Assembly: GCF_029962835.1 (NCBI RefSeq)
Contig: NC_080586.1
Location: 71,487,001 to 71,551,000, forward strand
DNA length: 64,000 bases
Direction: 5' to 3'
Origin: Magnolia sinica
Lineage: Eukaryota > Streptophyta > Magnoliopsida > Magnoliales > Magnoliaceae
The notes under the pieces were generated by a model. That model was not told where the DNA came from. It did not search any database and saw nothing but the letters and a program-made list of their open reading frames with translations. This document shows, piece after piece, positions 11,400 to 22,883 of the stretch. Within the stretch, counting starts at the first letter, position 1; every line of letters starts with the position of its first letter. The translations under genes and the position numbers were made by a program.

Positions 11400-12476
11400 T
11401 AACCATTTTTGGACAATTTGATCAGTCCAGATTGAAGAGTAAATAGCAACAGATGTTTAAATCAGAATTCACTCAAATTGTTGATCAATCTTGTTTGCCC
11501 AATATCTTTCTCATATGTAGCATGATCGGGGCGAGTAACTAGTCAAATTGAGGGTAATGATCAGTAAAATAGAGTGAATGGACCAGACATGTAAAATGGG
11601 TCAAATATTCTGGTCAAAATTGTGACCCAACTTATTGACACCCTGAGAACCTAAGAATTAATGTTAGTAAGTTTTGTGGGGCCCATCATGATGTGTGTCG
11701 AACATCAACACCGTGCATTTGATGTGTCCCCTTTAGCTTATGAGATATCTCAAAAATCATCCGTATATGAAACTCAGGTGGGCCATACCATCTAAAACTA
11801 TGTGAAGACATCTAAAAAAAATAAAAGCACTTGGCGGGCCCCACATGAGTTTTGAATGCGGCTGAAACTAGGTCTGACCCCTCATCCAAGTGGGACACAC
11901 ATAATGAGTGGGTTAGATATGTGAATCACATTTAGGTAGGCCCAAAATATGATTATGAAAGTTTTAAGGAAACCCCTCTCCACTATATTATATGGTGTGG
12001 CCCACCCAAGTCATGGATTGACTTTATTTTTAAGCTCTTGGCCCACCCAAGTCATGGATTGACATTCTTCACACCATTCAACACTTTTCTCAGATCATTT
12101 TAAGATATTAACTAAAAAATGGGGCGGGTCTAAGGCTTAAGTGGACTACAAAGTGGGGATTGAACATCCACCAATAAAAATAACATTCATAGAAGTTTTT
12201 GCTCAAGTTGATCTTTGTGTTTTCCCTTCATTCATATCTTTTTGATATTATGAACATATTGGATGACAAATAAACATTACTGTGGGCCGAAGGAAGGTAT
12301 CAACAGTGGAAATCATTATTCCACACTGTTTTGTGTGGCATGGTCCACTTGAGTTTTGGATTTACCGAAAATTTGGGATCAACCCACACCGTTCATCCAT
12401 TTTTCGAGATCATTTTATAGAATTATCCAAAAAATGAATAATATCCAAAGATTAAATGGACCACACCACAAATAAG
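11400..12476. repeat. Family-B copy 2 followed by partial family-A repeats
   Basis: 11420-11990 repeats the unit at 10540. 11990-12476 holds parts of the foldback family A, including a duplicated CCCACCCAAGTCATGGATTG (12002 and 12042). The whole stretch matches 25310-26130 in CACTA-2, so it belongs to the shared left arm. Non-coding. Confidence 0.65.
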
Positions 12477-12858
12477 GGGAACGGATTGGCTACTCCCCCT
12501 ACACCATCAATTGGCTGGTGGTTGGTGCTGCGTGGGCCCCACCATGATGTATGTGTTTAATCCATGTCGTCCCATCTATTTTTAAAGATCATCTTATTGC
12601 ATGAGACAAAAAATGAGGCATATCATAATCTGAAATGGACCACATTACAGGAAATAGTGTTGAATGAGCGTCAACCATTTAAAACATTCTGGGGGCCATA
12701 AAAGTTTTAGATCGAGATGATTTTTGTTTTTCCTCCTCATCTAGGCCTGTATGACCTAATAAACAGATTGGATGCCAAATAAACAGTACAATGGGCATTA
12801 TGAGGATTTAATGATGGATATCCAATCACTATTGTTTTCATGTGGTGTGGTCCACCTG
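12477..12858. repeat. Family-A foldback repeat interrupted by a solo LTR
   Basis: It starts GGAACGGATTGGCTACTCCC, the terminal sequence seen again at both ends of the complete copy 27081-27621. After GTGGTCCACCTG it is broken by the solo LTR and continues at 16978-17005 as ATATTTATATACCTCTC, matching the order in the intact copy. Confidence 0.75.
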
Positions 12859-13942
12859 TGTAAGACCCGTGTCCTAATCCGTACCATTCTGTTAGCTTCC
12901 GCGGTCCTTCCGGTCAAATTCCGGTAACCTTCGCACTGAATTCGGTGTTTGCGCATGATCCTAAGCCAGGTCCCGCGCACCGACGTCGGCTCGATCTGAA
13001 ACTTATGTCTTGACGATCGCGTCGTCGCCGCGGTTCCAACGCCGTGACTTGCGCACCGAACCGATACCCAGGTAAGAAGATGCCGATTAGCGTTTATTCC
13101 GAAGAAACACCGCGCGTTACGGATTTCGAGGGAATCTCTACACAATTAGTCCCACTAATTAACCATAAATGCAACCATACCTCAAAGTACTTCACCCATT
13201 CCCTCTTTTTCCAAAAGTCCACCATCTTTCCACCTCACCATTCCTCTTTTCTCATTTTCAACCTCAACCATCCCTCTTCTCCACCAATTTCAAACTAAAC
13301 CATACCTCTCATCACTTCTTTCTTACAACCATCACTCCACCCATCCCTCCATCCATTATTTCTATCTCTCCCTCTCATTCTCTAGCAATTTTTCCAAATC
13401 CCATGAGAAATTTCACTCATCCAACACTCCCTCTCAACTTCAAGTGTGGCCCACCCTCTCATCTCCAATCTCAACCATTCATCCTTCATCAATCTCCATT
13501 AAAAGTGAAGGTAAGGAGCTAAGGAGTCCAAGGGAGCTAGGAGAAGGAAGATAAGGTGGGTGTTTTTCCATTAATTTAAATTTTAGGGCCCACTTGTTGG
13601 TGGGACCCATTTGGATGTATGTGATTTAATCAAGAGGGCCCATAGTGGCGGGGTTCCTCTATCTCACCGTGTATCTCTCTCTTTATCTCTCTCTCATTCT
13701 TTCCTTGTAATGTTGTGGATCCCACCGATATGTATTACATCTCCCCCGTCCATCTACATCAGACGGTGTGGCCCACTCTATTATAGGTGATGATCCACAC
13801 CCCCCTACTGTTGGGATGGGTCCAATGCATCTTTTTATATGTATATATATATATATGTATGTTATATATTATATAATATATGTATATAATATATAATATA
13901 ATATGTACTTATATATATATACAATATAAGATAAATATTAAA

Positions 13943-13944
13943 TG

Positions 13945-14023
<79 letters not shown>
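13943..14023. repeat. (AT)n microsatellite within the solo LTR
   Basis: Long uninterrupted TA dinucleotide run. The YIYIYI peptides that it encodes are artefacts. Confidence 0.95.
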
Positions 14024-14026
<3 letters not shown>

Positions 14027-14028
14027 GT

Positions 14029-14796
14029 GGGCCACGTCCACGTGGGGCCCACCACAATGACGTGATTATGTAACGTCCAGCGTCCCTGGACGCTGGACGT
14101 TGCCACAATGGGCTTTTTTTTTTAAAAAAAAAAAAGAAGAAGAAAGGAGTGGTGGGCCACTCATGCAGGCCCCACCTTGATGTATATGTAAGATCCGAGC
14201 CGTCCATGTTGTTCCTCAACTCATTTTAGGCGTTGAGTCGAAAAATGAAGTGGATCCCATTTTCTGGCGGGCCGTACCATAGGAAACAGTGTCCCTACCT
14301 TTGATTTGCTCCCTGATGCTCCTGTACATCTGAAAAAGCTCAATATTGGACTCTATGGGTTGGTATCAAGCCACAGAAACCAATGGATGGAGTGGATTGT
14401 ACTGAAGCGGGCCCCACCTAACATATATCTCATCCCTGCTTTTTCAAAAAAAAAAAAAAGAAAGAAGCAGAGCCGCCACGACGACAGACGCAGGCTGGCT
14501 CGCCACATCGACGGACGGACGGCGGCTGGGCTCACGGCCCTGTTGTGGACCCCACATTGGTTCCTTTCGACCATCAACACTGTGTTTGACGGTTTAAATT
14601 ATGGGATATTCTCAAAATCAGCCTTATACGGAACTCGTGGGGGCCACACCATCTAAAATCATATGAAGACATGTCTAAACATATAAAAGCACTTGGTGGG
14701 GCCTACCTGAAATTTGGATGCAGCTGACACTTGGTCTGTACCCTCATAATGGACGGGCTGGATTGTGAATCACATCTCGGTGGGCCCCAAAACAAA

Positions 14797-14827
<31 letters not shown>

Positions 14828-15000
14828 TTAAAGCAGCAGCGCTGCTGCTGCTGCTCTGACGGGCGGGCGGCCAAGAGGCAGGGACCCACGGCTCCATCCG
14901 TGGGCCCCACCATGATGTATATTTTGTATCCACGCCGCCCATTTGGTGGGCCACTATTTGACATGGACCCCCCCTCAAAAATCAGGCCAATCCAGGGCGG
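14029..15000. repeat. Foldback-repeat fragments nested in the solo LTR
   Basis: Several pieces of GTGGGGCCCACCATGATG-type repeats, including a family-B piece (about 14530-14790) and family-A pieces at 14035-14300 and 14880-14990. GCAGCAGCGCTGCTGCTGC is a short palindrome near 14836. Non-coding. Confidence 0.6.
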
Positions 15001-15043
15001 CCCACATCAGCTGAAAATTGTTGTTCCCCTCCTCCCTGGCCCG

Positions 15044-15196
15044 TGTGACCTTATGAATAAGTTGGATTTCAAATGAACATTTCAGTGGGCCTTACCCAAG
15101 GTTCAAGTGACCTTATGAATAGGTTGGATTTCAAATGGGCCTTACCCAAGGTTCAAGTGACCTTATGAATAGGTTGGATTTCAAATAAATATTATG
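15044..15196. repeat. Tandem repeat, unit about 54 bp
   Basis: GTGACCTTATGAATAGGTTGG followed by GGGCCTTACCCAAGGTTCAA occurs in nearly identical tandem copies, the last one partial. It derives from internal foldback-family sequence. Confidence 0.8.
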
Positions 15197-15199
15197 GTG

Positions 15200-15530
15200 G
15201 GCCCTAGGTCCATGTGATGGAGCTATATTGATGTATTTCTGGCCGTTGGGGAGGCCCACCTTGATATATATATAAGGCCCATGAGGTTAGGCCCATTCGA
15301 CGTATTGGTGGCCCGTTGTCGAGGCCCACTCTGATATATATAAGGGCCATGTTACGAGACCCATTGTGATGTTTTCAAAGGCTCATGGAGTATGACCCAT
15401 TGCAATGTACATAAGGCCCACTAATGCGGCCCACTTGATTTATATAAGGCCCATATGAGATGGCCCATTTGATGTATCTGAGAACTATGGGTCGAGGCCC
15501 AATGAGATGTATATTAGTCCATTGCAATGT
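15200..15530. repeat. Degenerate GGCCCA/TATATAAG repeats
   Basis: Irregular repetition of AGGCCCACCTTGATATATA and AAGGCCCAT at 30-60-base spacing within the solo LTR. Non-coding. Confidence 0.6.
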
Positions 15531-16982
15531 GTGATTTCCTATGGTTGTGTAGTGGTACTGACGGGCGGGCTATGCCTTGGGAACAATGTTGGTTTGACGT
15601 CCACATTGTAAGGACAATGTTGGTTAAATGTCCGCATTGTCACACTCCTTAAGGCCACTGATAGGTCCATACTTATACTCTGCAGGCCGTCTAGGCCCAT
15701 TTCTGTGATACGCAGAGCCCATCCCTATATGCATGTTTAGTATAGATCCATGGTTCATGATCATTCGCATCATATGTATGCCTGACGTGAGGAGTGACCG
15801 ATCATAGCATATGCCTTTGGGCAGACTGTTTATGGGCTCCCTGATAGGCGGAGTTGCCCCATATAAGTGCATGGTACATACAGACTGTTGCATGATTGAT
15901 AATGTGACTCATGCACTTGCATTTGTGTGATTATAGTTACTATATGCCCTAGCGACATCAGGGCCATGGCCTCCACAGATACATCGTGGATGGCAGGATT
16001 GGAGACCGAAAATATTTGATTCTAGTATCGCGACGCCATAGATGTCCCCGGGTGAAAATCCCTAAACCCGATGGTACCAGAGGATGACTCCAATGTCGAG
16101 ACCGAGTGGATATATGAGCGCACGAGGGCCGAATACCAGAGGCCGCGTCTCCCACCGTGTCGTGGTCGGTTGGAAAGGAGTGTGGCCTTACTCGCCCGAG
16201 GGTAGGGGCAATACTAGGCCGAGTTTGACCACTCGCGAATGGGTCCGCTATCGACGTGCGGATAGGTATTGGCGACTATTGGTCGCGGATAGTGAGGTTT
16301 CTTACGCTCATTTGGACTGTCACTATCAGAGCGAAAGTGCCATTTGGAGTGTATTGAACCCTGATGATTATGAGAACTGTACCGATACATGTTGAGGATT
16401 GGCATGCTTGAGTTGCATCTTGCATCGCATGGCCGTGTTATGGCCGATAGCATTCATATCTTGCACCGCATAGCCTTGCTACGGCTGATTGTATTTATGT
16501 GCTCATCATCATGATTCCGCATCACTCTGACCTTGCATTTTGAGCACGTTTATATTGCGCACACACTTACACCACCCTCTAAGCTTTCCATAAGCTTATG
16601 CACGATTGATGCGTGCAGGTGACGCCAGGACGCAGTCGCAGCCATAGTCTCGCCGTAGTTGGACCGTGCAGACGAGCTTCTGGAGTTTTGTTTCTTTTAT
16701 CACATTGTATTTTCCTTTTCTATCGCATTGTACTCAAAAGTTTTTGATCTTAGTGGATTTTGTGGTGGTGTTCTTGTGGTTATTGTTTGTGGGTTATGCT
16801 TTTGTTATGCTCATTATGAATCAGACTGATGACTTGAAATCCTCCTTGTAGTATTCCAGGATCGGAACCTGGTGAATGGGTGCCGGGATCCGAAAATGGG
16901 GTTCTACGGAGGCTGTCGGCGCCGGATTCGGCGATCGGAAATTTTGTGAGCCCGGTTTCCGAGTTCGGGGCGTGACAACCTG

Positions 16983-17435
16983 ATATTTATATACCTCTCA
17001 TTTTTGGGCCCCACCATGATGTATGTTTTATATCACACCTTCCATCTATCTGGAGAGATCATTTTAGGGCAATATCCAAAGTTAAATCCAAAGATCCAGT
17101 GGACCCCAGCACAGAAAACGTTGGGGATCACAGTGACACCCACCATTAAAAACTTCTAAGGGCCACGAAAGTTTTCGATCAAGCTGATATTTGTGTTTTA
17201 CCTTATTTCATGACTTTTTTAACTTTGGAACAAGTTGGATTTCAAATAAAAATTATGGTGGGCCTTAGGATAGTTTGAATGGTGGGAATCACTCTCTCCA
17301 CTGTTTTCTGTGGTGAGGTCCCCTACATGTTTTTATCTGCCTCATTCTTTGGGTCATGCCCTAAAATAATACCTCAAAACGGATGGACGGTGTGGATACA
17401 ACACATACATCATCGTGGGGCCCACAGAACTTGGT
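16983..17435. repeat. Family-A foldback repeat, complete copy
   Basis: The left arm GGGCCCCACCATGATGTATG (17008-17027) is mirrored by ACACATACATCATCGTGGGG near 17401-17420. Internal motifs also pair across the centre, giving a quasi-palindrome of about 420 bases. It ends with CACAGAACTTGGTGACATCA, the outer terminus that also occurs, reversed, at 56083-56100. 16983-17005 is the tail of the copy split by the solo LTR. Confidence 0.75.
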
Positions 17436-17499
17436 GACATCACTTCAGTAGCCAACTCGCTACTCAACCCTGTATGTAATCCGCATCCGGCAGGGAGCC

Positions 17500-17521
17500 T
17501 CTACTCTCTCTCTCTCGCCCT

Positions 17522-17561
<40 letters not shown>

Positions 17562-17602
17562 AGCAGCTAATCTGTGTCCCCCTCTCCTCCCTCTCTCGCC
17601 CT

Positions 17603-17647
<45 letters not shown>

Positions 17648-17696
17648 AATCTGTCAGTGGCTAATCCGCGTCCCCCTCTCCTCTTTCTCTCGCCCT

Positions 17697-17738
<42 letters not shown>

Positions 17739-17760
17739 CTCTCTCTCAATGCCGATTTAG
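17500..17760. repeat. CT-rich tandem minisatellite
   Basis: Three units of about 85-95 bases, each CTCGCCCTAATCCTCTCTCT plus a CT run plus CAGC/TGGCTAATCCGCGTCCCC. Confidence 0.9.
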
Positions 17761-18110
17761 GAATTTGGGGATTTAGTAATTTATGGATTTTTGATTTGAT
17801 GTGGACCCTCATTTAGGGATTTGGGGATTTTAAGGCTTACAGATTTGAATGTGGACCCCGAATTGGGGTTTTTCTGATTTTACAAATTAAGGATTTGAGG
17901 ATTTTGGGGATCTGAGGATCCAACCAGAATTAGGGATTTTTGATTTTACAAATTAGGGATTTCTGATTTTATAAATTAGGGATTTTACAAATTAGGGATT
18001 TTAGGGCTTACAGATTTGAATGTGGACCCCGAATTGGGGTTTTTCTGATTTTATAAATTAGGAATTTGAGGATTTTAGGATTTTGGAGATCTGAGGATAT
18101 ATAGAGGATC
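17760..18110. repeat. GGGATTT-rich repeat shared with 60220-60420
   Basis: AATGCCGATTTAGGAATTTGG opens a run of GGGATTT/GATTTTACAAATTAGGG repeats. 60220-60420 is a near copy in the same order, also after a CT run. It resembles a gene 5' intron that has been copied, but no exon is attached here. Confidence 0.6.
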
Positions 18111-20600
18111 CACTGAGGTGGGTGGGATCCTTGGTTGTGAGGCCCATCTTGATGTATGTGCCTTATGCCCATACCATCCATCTATTTTGAAAACTCATTT
18201 TAGGGCATGATCTGGAAAAAAATTTGAAGTATATCCAAATCATTGTTAAGGAAATGCAAATGTTCAGTTTCTGGTGTTTAAACTGATAGTTAAGTAAAAA
18301 GACATTGACTGGAATGCAGGGGTTTTGAGATCAGTGTTGTTTTTATACTTCCAACCATCCAACGTAGTACCCACCACATAGAAGGTCCAGATTCACTGAA
18401 TGTACAGCCATTTGTGTGGTTGTGAATGGCAATTGACCTAGTCCAATTCAACAAGACGATCTCTGATGCGCTTATTTGTTTTTAGAAAACTCCATTTCCA
18501 TATGCATTTGTCTTAATGTTGTGTTTTGTCCATTATGTAATAGAATTTTATAAACATTATGTTTCGTAATGTTTGAAATAGAAGGTGCATTACATCAGCA
18601 GTTGAAATTTCTTAGTTTTCTTTAATTACTGGTTAGAAGAAGTAGCTTAACTGTCTTTTTTGATGGGTTTTTTTTCGGCGGCTCTAAGAACTCAGATTTT
18701 ACAATTTAGATTGTATCAATGAATATATTTGTTGTGGGTGTGTTTGTATTACAATTGAATTGAATTGCAAGTATAGTCTAGCACCCTGTGATAAATACTG
18801 TCGAGATTTTGTAAATCCATTGCCATTTGTGCACATGAAAATTTTAATGATATTATTGCCATGATGTCGTGAGATTTTCCAAGTTGAAAAGTATTAAATT
18901 TTCAAAAAATTAACCCAATGTTAACATGAAAAATGTTTGTAAATTTAATTGTTCATTATATATAATTATATTAAAAAATTAAAATTATTTACTAACTAAT
19001 AATAAATACTTTTATTTTTTATTTTTTTGTGAGATTTTTACGATTTTGTCCCAAGATAAACTTCTAATTTTGGAAATCTCTTGTGAGCTTTCTGAGAATG
19101 AGATTTGTCACTATGGTCCAACAATTGAATTTCCCTAACATTAAAATCAAGGATCTGGGCTCCAAATTGCATTTATGCTATTTTCAAGTTGTACTTGAAA
19201 GAAACGTTACTACAATTTGTGGCCTACTTCCTCATTTCAAATGCTAGGAAACATCATTACCTTCTGTGCTTTCCTCTTGACTAAAGTGCAACTGCACAAT
19301 CCAGTTTGCTTGTGCATCCGAACGGAGCATGGTTTTGGTCTCTATGGGACCTTAGTTTATTTGATGTTGACACCATTAGAATGCACTGATAAGCCATACA
19401 AATTGCCACGCGATTTGTGGTAAACAACTGAAATGCTATTCCAGATTGACTGACCAAATGCAATTCCATCTCACCTAATTCCAACCCTTCCCATACTCCC
19501 CAAATGCCTAATAAAATTTGCATGGGACTAAATGAAACTCCATCCCACTTAATCCCATCTAAGCCTATTAAAATATCAAGTGCACTGCACCATAAGAAAC
19601 AGTGGTGATTGATCATTTAAAACGTATCTTAAGCCACAAAAACTTTGGAACAAGCTAATATTGTTGTTTTCCTATCATTCACGTACGTGTGACCTCATCA
19701 GGTGAATAAACATTATAGCGGACCTTAAAAAGTTTATGTTAGATACATCAACAAACAAACAAACATTATAGGTTATGTTAGATTCAACAAACAAACAAAC
19801 AGAGAGAGAAAGCTAGGAGATTCAATATAATGAGAAGTATTAGAGGCACAACCCTTTGCCCTAGTGATGACATAAAGTGTTTGTGTTGTAGTTGGGTCAA
19901 AATCTAGTTTATGTTAGATATTATTTACATATGGGTGTGATCTATGCACTCCTCCAAATATACACTAGATGATCTCGAAAGAAAAATATAGTAGAGATTC
20001 ACATTCATTAGCATTGTCGTTGTATCACTATCATCATAGCTTGTTAGAAATGGTGTGTTTGACTAAAGTAGTGATCTATAGTGATATATGCACTCCTCCA
20101 AATTGAAGTCTTTTATTTGAGTTTAAGATATTACATTTTTGTCTTAAATTATTATTGTGATTAATTAGTTTATACATGTGACTTGTAATTGTGATTTGTA
20201 AGTTAGATAATCAGTTACTCGTTTGAGGATTTCTATGGGGCTAGATATGGTGTGTTTTTGGTGGCATAGAAATTGCTCAAATTGTCCCATTTTGGATAGT
20301 TCAAGGTTAGATGGATAGTATGCTTTCATATAATCTATTTAAATGTTCATGCCTGATCCGCGGTCTATCTCCTTGTTTCTCTCTGGATATGTTTCTTCCA
20401 TTCTGTATCCAATGCCAAATATCTTTACATTGTAATGTAAAGATTTTTAGCATCAGAATGTAACGTAAGATCAACTTATCTAGAGAGGCATGGGGAGATG
20501 CTGCTGGATTTTCAGCGTGAATGTTTAAATGGAAATATGAAAGTATTACAATCCATCCAACCTTGAATGAGTAACTAATTTAGGATTTAATTGTATTAGC
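18110..20600. other. Interior of CACTA-1 without recognisable genes
   Basis: AT-rich, mostly unique-looking DNA. Family-A scraps occur at 18138-18240 and 19590-19720, and an ACAAACAAACA duplication at about 19750-19800. ORFs at 19217-19423 and 19281-19616 (-) have no recognisable motif and overlap each other. No gene is supported. Confidence 0.5.
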
Positions 20601-20940
20601 TTAGAATTAATGGAGCAAACCCGAATGTGCGTCAGAGCTATTCGGATGAGCGGAGGTCCCTAGAAGGTGGGAACCGCTGTTATGACCATGATGAAGCTGT
20701 CATTTCCTATAAACAACATTGGAGTGGCCTGACCATTTGGACAAGCCATGTTTATGTATTTGCTCGAAATTAATGGAGCATACCCGGATGTGCGTCGGAG
20801 CTATCCAGATGAGCGGAGGTCCCTGGAAGGTGGGAACCGCTTTGTGACCATGATGAAGCTGTCATTTCCTATAGACAGCATTGGAGTGGCCTGGCCATTT
20901 GGACAGGTCGTGTTTATATTGCGGTATCTGTATTTGCATG
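20600..20940 (+). repeat. 163-bp tandem repeat of CACTA-1 (two units)
   Basis: Two units starting at 20605 and 20768 share AATTAATGGAGCA, AGCTATCCGGATGAGCGGAGG, GGTGGGAACCGCT and a TTGGAGTGGCCTG...CCATTTGGACA block. The same unit occurs at 31740-32240 and, reversed, at 52120-52625. In each element it lies directly upstream of the segment that differs (TnpA-like gene or telomere-like array). Confidence 0.85.
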
Positions 20941-21935
20941 GACATGATCAAGGAGCAGTTCAAGGATTATTGCAATAAGTTACACCAGCGGTACAAGCGG
21001 TGCGCGAACCACGAGGAAGCCACACAGTCAGCACCGCCGCATGTGACCCATGAGGACTGGCAGATACTCTGCGATAGATTTTCGTCTGATTTTTTTCAGG
21101 TAATATTTACATATTTACGATATCTTAACGTAATAATTAAATTTACAATTAATAACAATGTATTATGAATAATGTGTTCAGAAGAGGAGCAAAATAAATT
21201 CTGACAACACGTAGCTGGTTTGAAGTCATTTGTACGACTTCGTCACGATATGGTAAGAAATTACTGGTAATTATTACGTTTATATATTCTTTCCATGCAT
21301 TTATATTAACTATATTGTCCTTTCGATTGCGCAGCAAGATTCCGTCACTGGCCACGAGCCCGGACCAGTAGACTTGTACAGAGGGACTCACTGTCGGCAG
21401 ACGACGAGATCTTGGGTACATCCTAGAGCCAGCGAGATTTGGGTAAAAATTCTTACATTGTAAAATTTAATTGTATTGAATTATAATAATGTCATTTATT
21501 ATGAAAATTCATATGTTTTCATTACAGGAAGAGATGTACACCTTACACAGTCAGCCCACTTCCAATGGTACTCAGCGGACTGAGGCAGAGATCCTGAGTC
21601 AGGTGCTTGGCACCCGTTCTGGATATGTGCATAGGCTTGGCCATGGTACCAAGTTAATGGCACTCGCTAGAGCTGCCTCCAGCCGGTCCATTGTCATTGG
21701 CGATAGCGCCGTACGCCGAGCTGATATTGCAGAGAGAGAGATTCAGTAGCTATGGGTCGTCGTCCATGACATTAGAGAGGAGATGGACAGGCAGAAGGAG
21801 GAGCAGGAGAGGAAGATGATGGAGGAGCTGAACAAACAGAGGGAGGAGCAGGAGAGGAAGATGATTGAGGAGCTGGCGAGGCAGAGGGAGGAGCAGGAGA
21901 GGAGGATGGAGGAGATGCGGGTGGAGCATGAGTGA
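20941..21935 (+). pseudogene. Decayed CACTA TnpA-like (Transposase_24, Ptta/En/Spm family) gene
   Basis: Four exon-like blocks with GT-AG borders: to 21099 (THEDWQILCDRFSSDFFQ), 21182-21252 (KRSKINSDNT), 21335-21442 (GPVDLYRGTHCRQTTRSWVH, then PRASEIW) and 21528-21935 (EEMYTLHSQPT, EAEILSQVLGTRSGYV). This order matches the plant Transposase_24 family, thought to be the DNA-binding TnpA-like protein of CACTA elements. The C-terminal part is a charged coiled coil of QREEQERKM repeats. Breaks: TAG after SDNT, TAG at 21747-21749 after IAEREIQ, and no credible start. It is therefore a pseudogene, oriented toward the right terminus. Confidence 0.75.
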
Positions 21936-22204
21936 AGGATTACAAAGATGTTTCATGCTCTCGCTGCATGCTTACCCACCGATGCCCTACCACCTCCGCC
22001 TTCATCTTTGTGGATAAGATTGTTTGTGTTTGGATGAATGCAGTTTATGTTTGGATGGATTTACTAGTTTGGGTTTAGATGGATGTGAATGTGAATATGA
22101 TGAAATATATTATATAACAGGTGTATATCATGATGAATATGATGAAATATATTGTAACAGGTGTATATCAGGAATTTTGTGCGGAATTTTGTGCTGGAAT
22201 ATTT
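21936..22204 (+). repeat. Conserved 3' flank of the CACTA family
   Basis: GATAAGATTGTTTGTGTTTGG and the GATGTGAATGTGAATATGA segment recur at 36495-36680 (CACTA-2) and, reversed, at 47225-47450 (CACTA-3). It lies between the internal region and the subterminal array in all three, and may be the 3' UTR of the transposase-like gene. Confidence 0.75.
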
Positions 22205-22880
22205 TTTTTTAAAAGAGACTTTTACCGATGAAACTTTTCGTAGGTAAAAGTTCTGTAAGGTTTTACATATTTTTTAACGACGAAAATATTCTTCGCTAAA
22301 AGTTTGATGAATTTTTTAACAACGAATATTTTTGTCGCTACAAGTTTTGTGATTATTTTTAGCAACGAAAACTATCATTGATAAAAGTTTTGCAATAAAT
22401 ATCAGCAACGAAAACTATCGTCACTAAAAGGTTTTTAAATTACTTTTAGCGACGAAAACTATCGTCGCTAAAAGGTTTTATGTTATTTTTTAGCGACGAA
22501 AATATTCATCGCTAAAAGTTTTGTGCATATTTTTAGCGATGAAAATATTCGTCGTTAAAAGTTTTGTAATAAATATTAGCAACGAAAACTATTGCCGCTA
22601 AAAGTTGTGTAAGTATTTTTACCTACGAATAAGATTTCATCGGTAGAAGTGTTTAGCGACGAAAAAATTCGTCGCTACAAGTATTTTTAGTGACGAAAAA
22701 AATCATCGCTAAAAACTTGCCTTTGCCGATGATTTAAAATTTTCGTCGATAAAAACCTCTTGCGTTGGTTTTTTAGTGACGAACGTAGCGACGAAAATTT
22801 TCATCGCTAAAACCTTTTAGCTACGAAAATTTGTCTTTTAGCAACAAAAATATTCGTCACTAAAGGTGGCATTTCTTGTA
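22205..22880. repeat. Right subterminal repeat array of CACTA-1
   Basis: About 14 units of 40-60 bases of TTTTTAGCGACGAAAAT...ATTCGTCGCTAAAAG. They are shorter and of a different type from those of the left arm. Confidence 0.85.
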
Positions 22881-22883
22881 GTG

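Larger units (their letters stand above)
12859..16977. mobile_element. 4.1-kb solo LTR (or LTR-derived element) with target duplication ACCTG
   Basis: It starts TGTAAGACCCGTGTCC and ends GTTCGGGGCGTGACA, the TG...CA form with short inverted termini typical of long Ty3/gypsy chromovirus LTRs. It is flanked by an exact 5-bp duplication ACCTG (12854-12858 and 16978-16982). The homologous stretch of CACTA-2 (GTGCACCTGAGATTTC near 26917) is an uninterrupted site. No gag-pol and no second LTR is seen inside, hence a solo LTR left by recombination. Content: an ATG-poor 5' part with promoter-like C-rich sequence, AT microsatellite, family-A/B fragments, a 54-bp tandem repeat and GGCCCA repeats, then a 3' part with GCATGGCCGTGTTATGGCCG motifs. 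The Ty3/gypsy assignment is inferred from the termini. Confidence 0.8.
6879..22883. mobile_element. CACTA-1, a 16-kb CACTA (En/Spm) transposon nested in copia RNase H
   Basis: The left end reads CACTACAAGAAATGGCG and the right end, reversed, CACTACAAGAAATGCC. Both ends carry arrays of subterminal AGCGACGAAA / TTTCGTCGCT inverted motifs, typical of plant CACTA elements. The 3-bp flanks are AGT (left) and AAT (right), a 2-of-3 match. Removing one copy restores the copia RNase H frame exactly, which supports these borders. Internal order: left subterminal array, AT-rich segment, two family-B repeats, family-A repeats with a nested solo LTR, CT and GGGATTT repeats, 163-bp tandem repeat, TnpA-like pseudogene, conserved 3' flank, right subterminal array. 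No TNP2-type transposase catalytic gene was recognised, so it is probably non-autonomous. Confidence 0.88.

Noticed and set aside
13880..14219. ORFs on both strands rich in Tyr-Ile
   Set aside because: They are translations of the (AT)n run at 13943-14023.
16084..16395. 103-codon Arg-rich ORF in the solo LTR
   Set aside because: It lies in non-coding LTR sequence, has an opposite-strand ORF of similar quality and shows no known motif.
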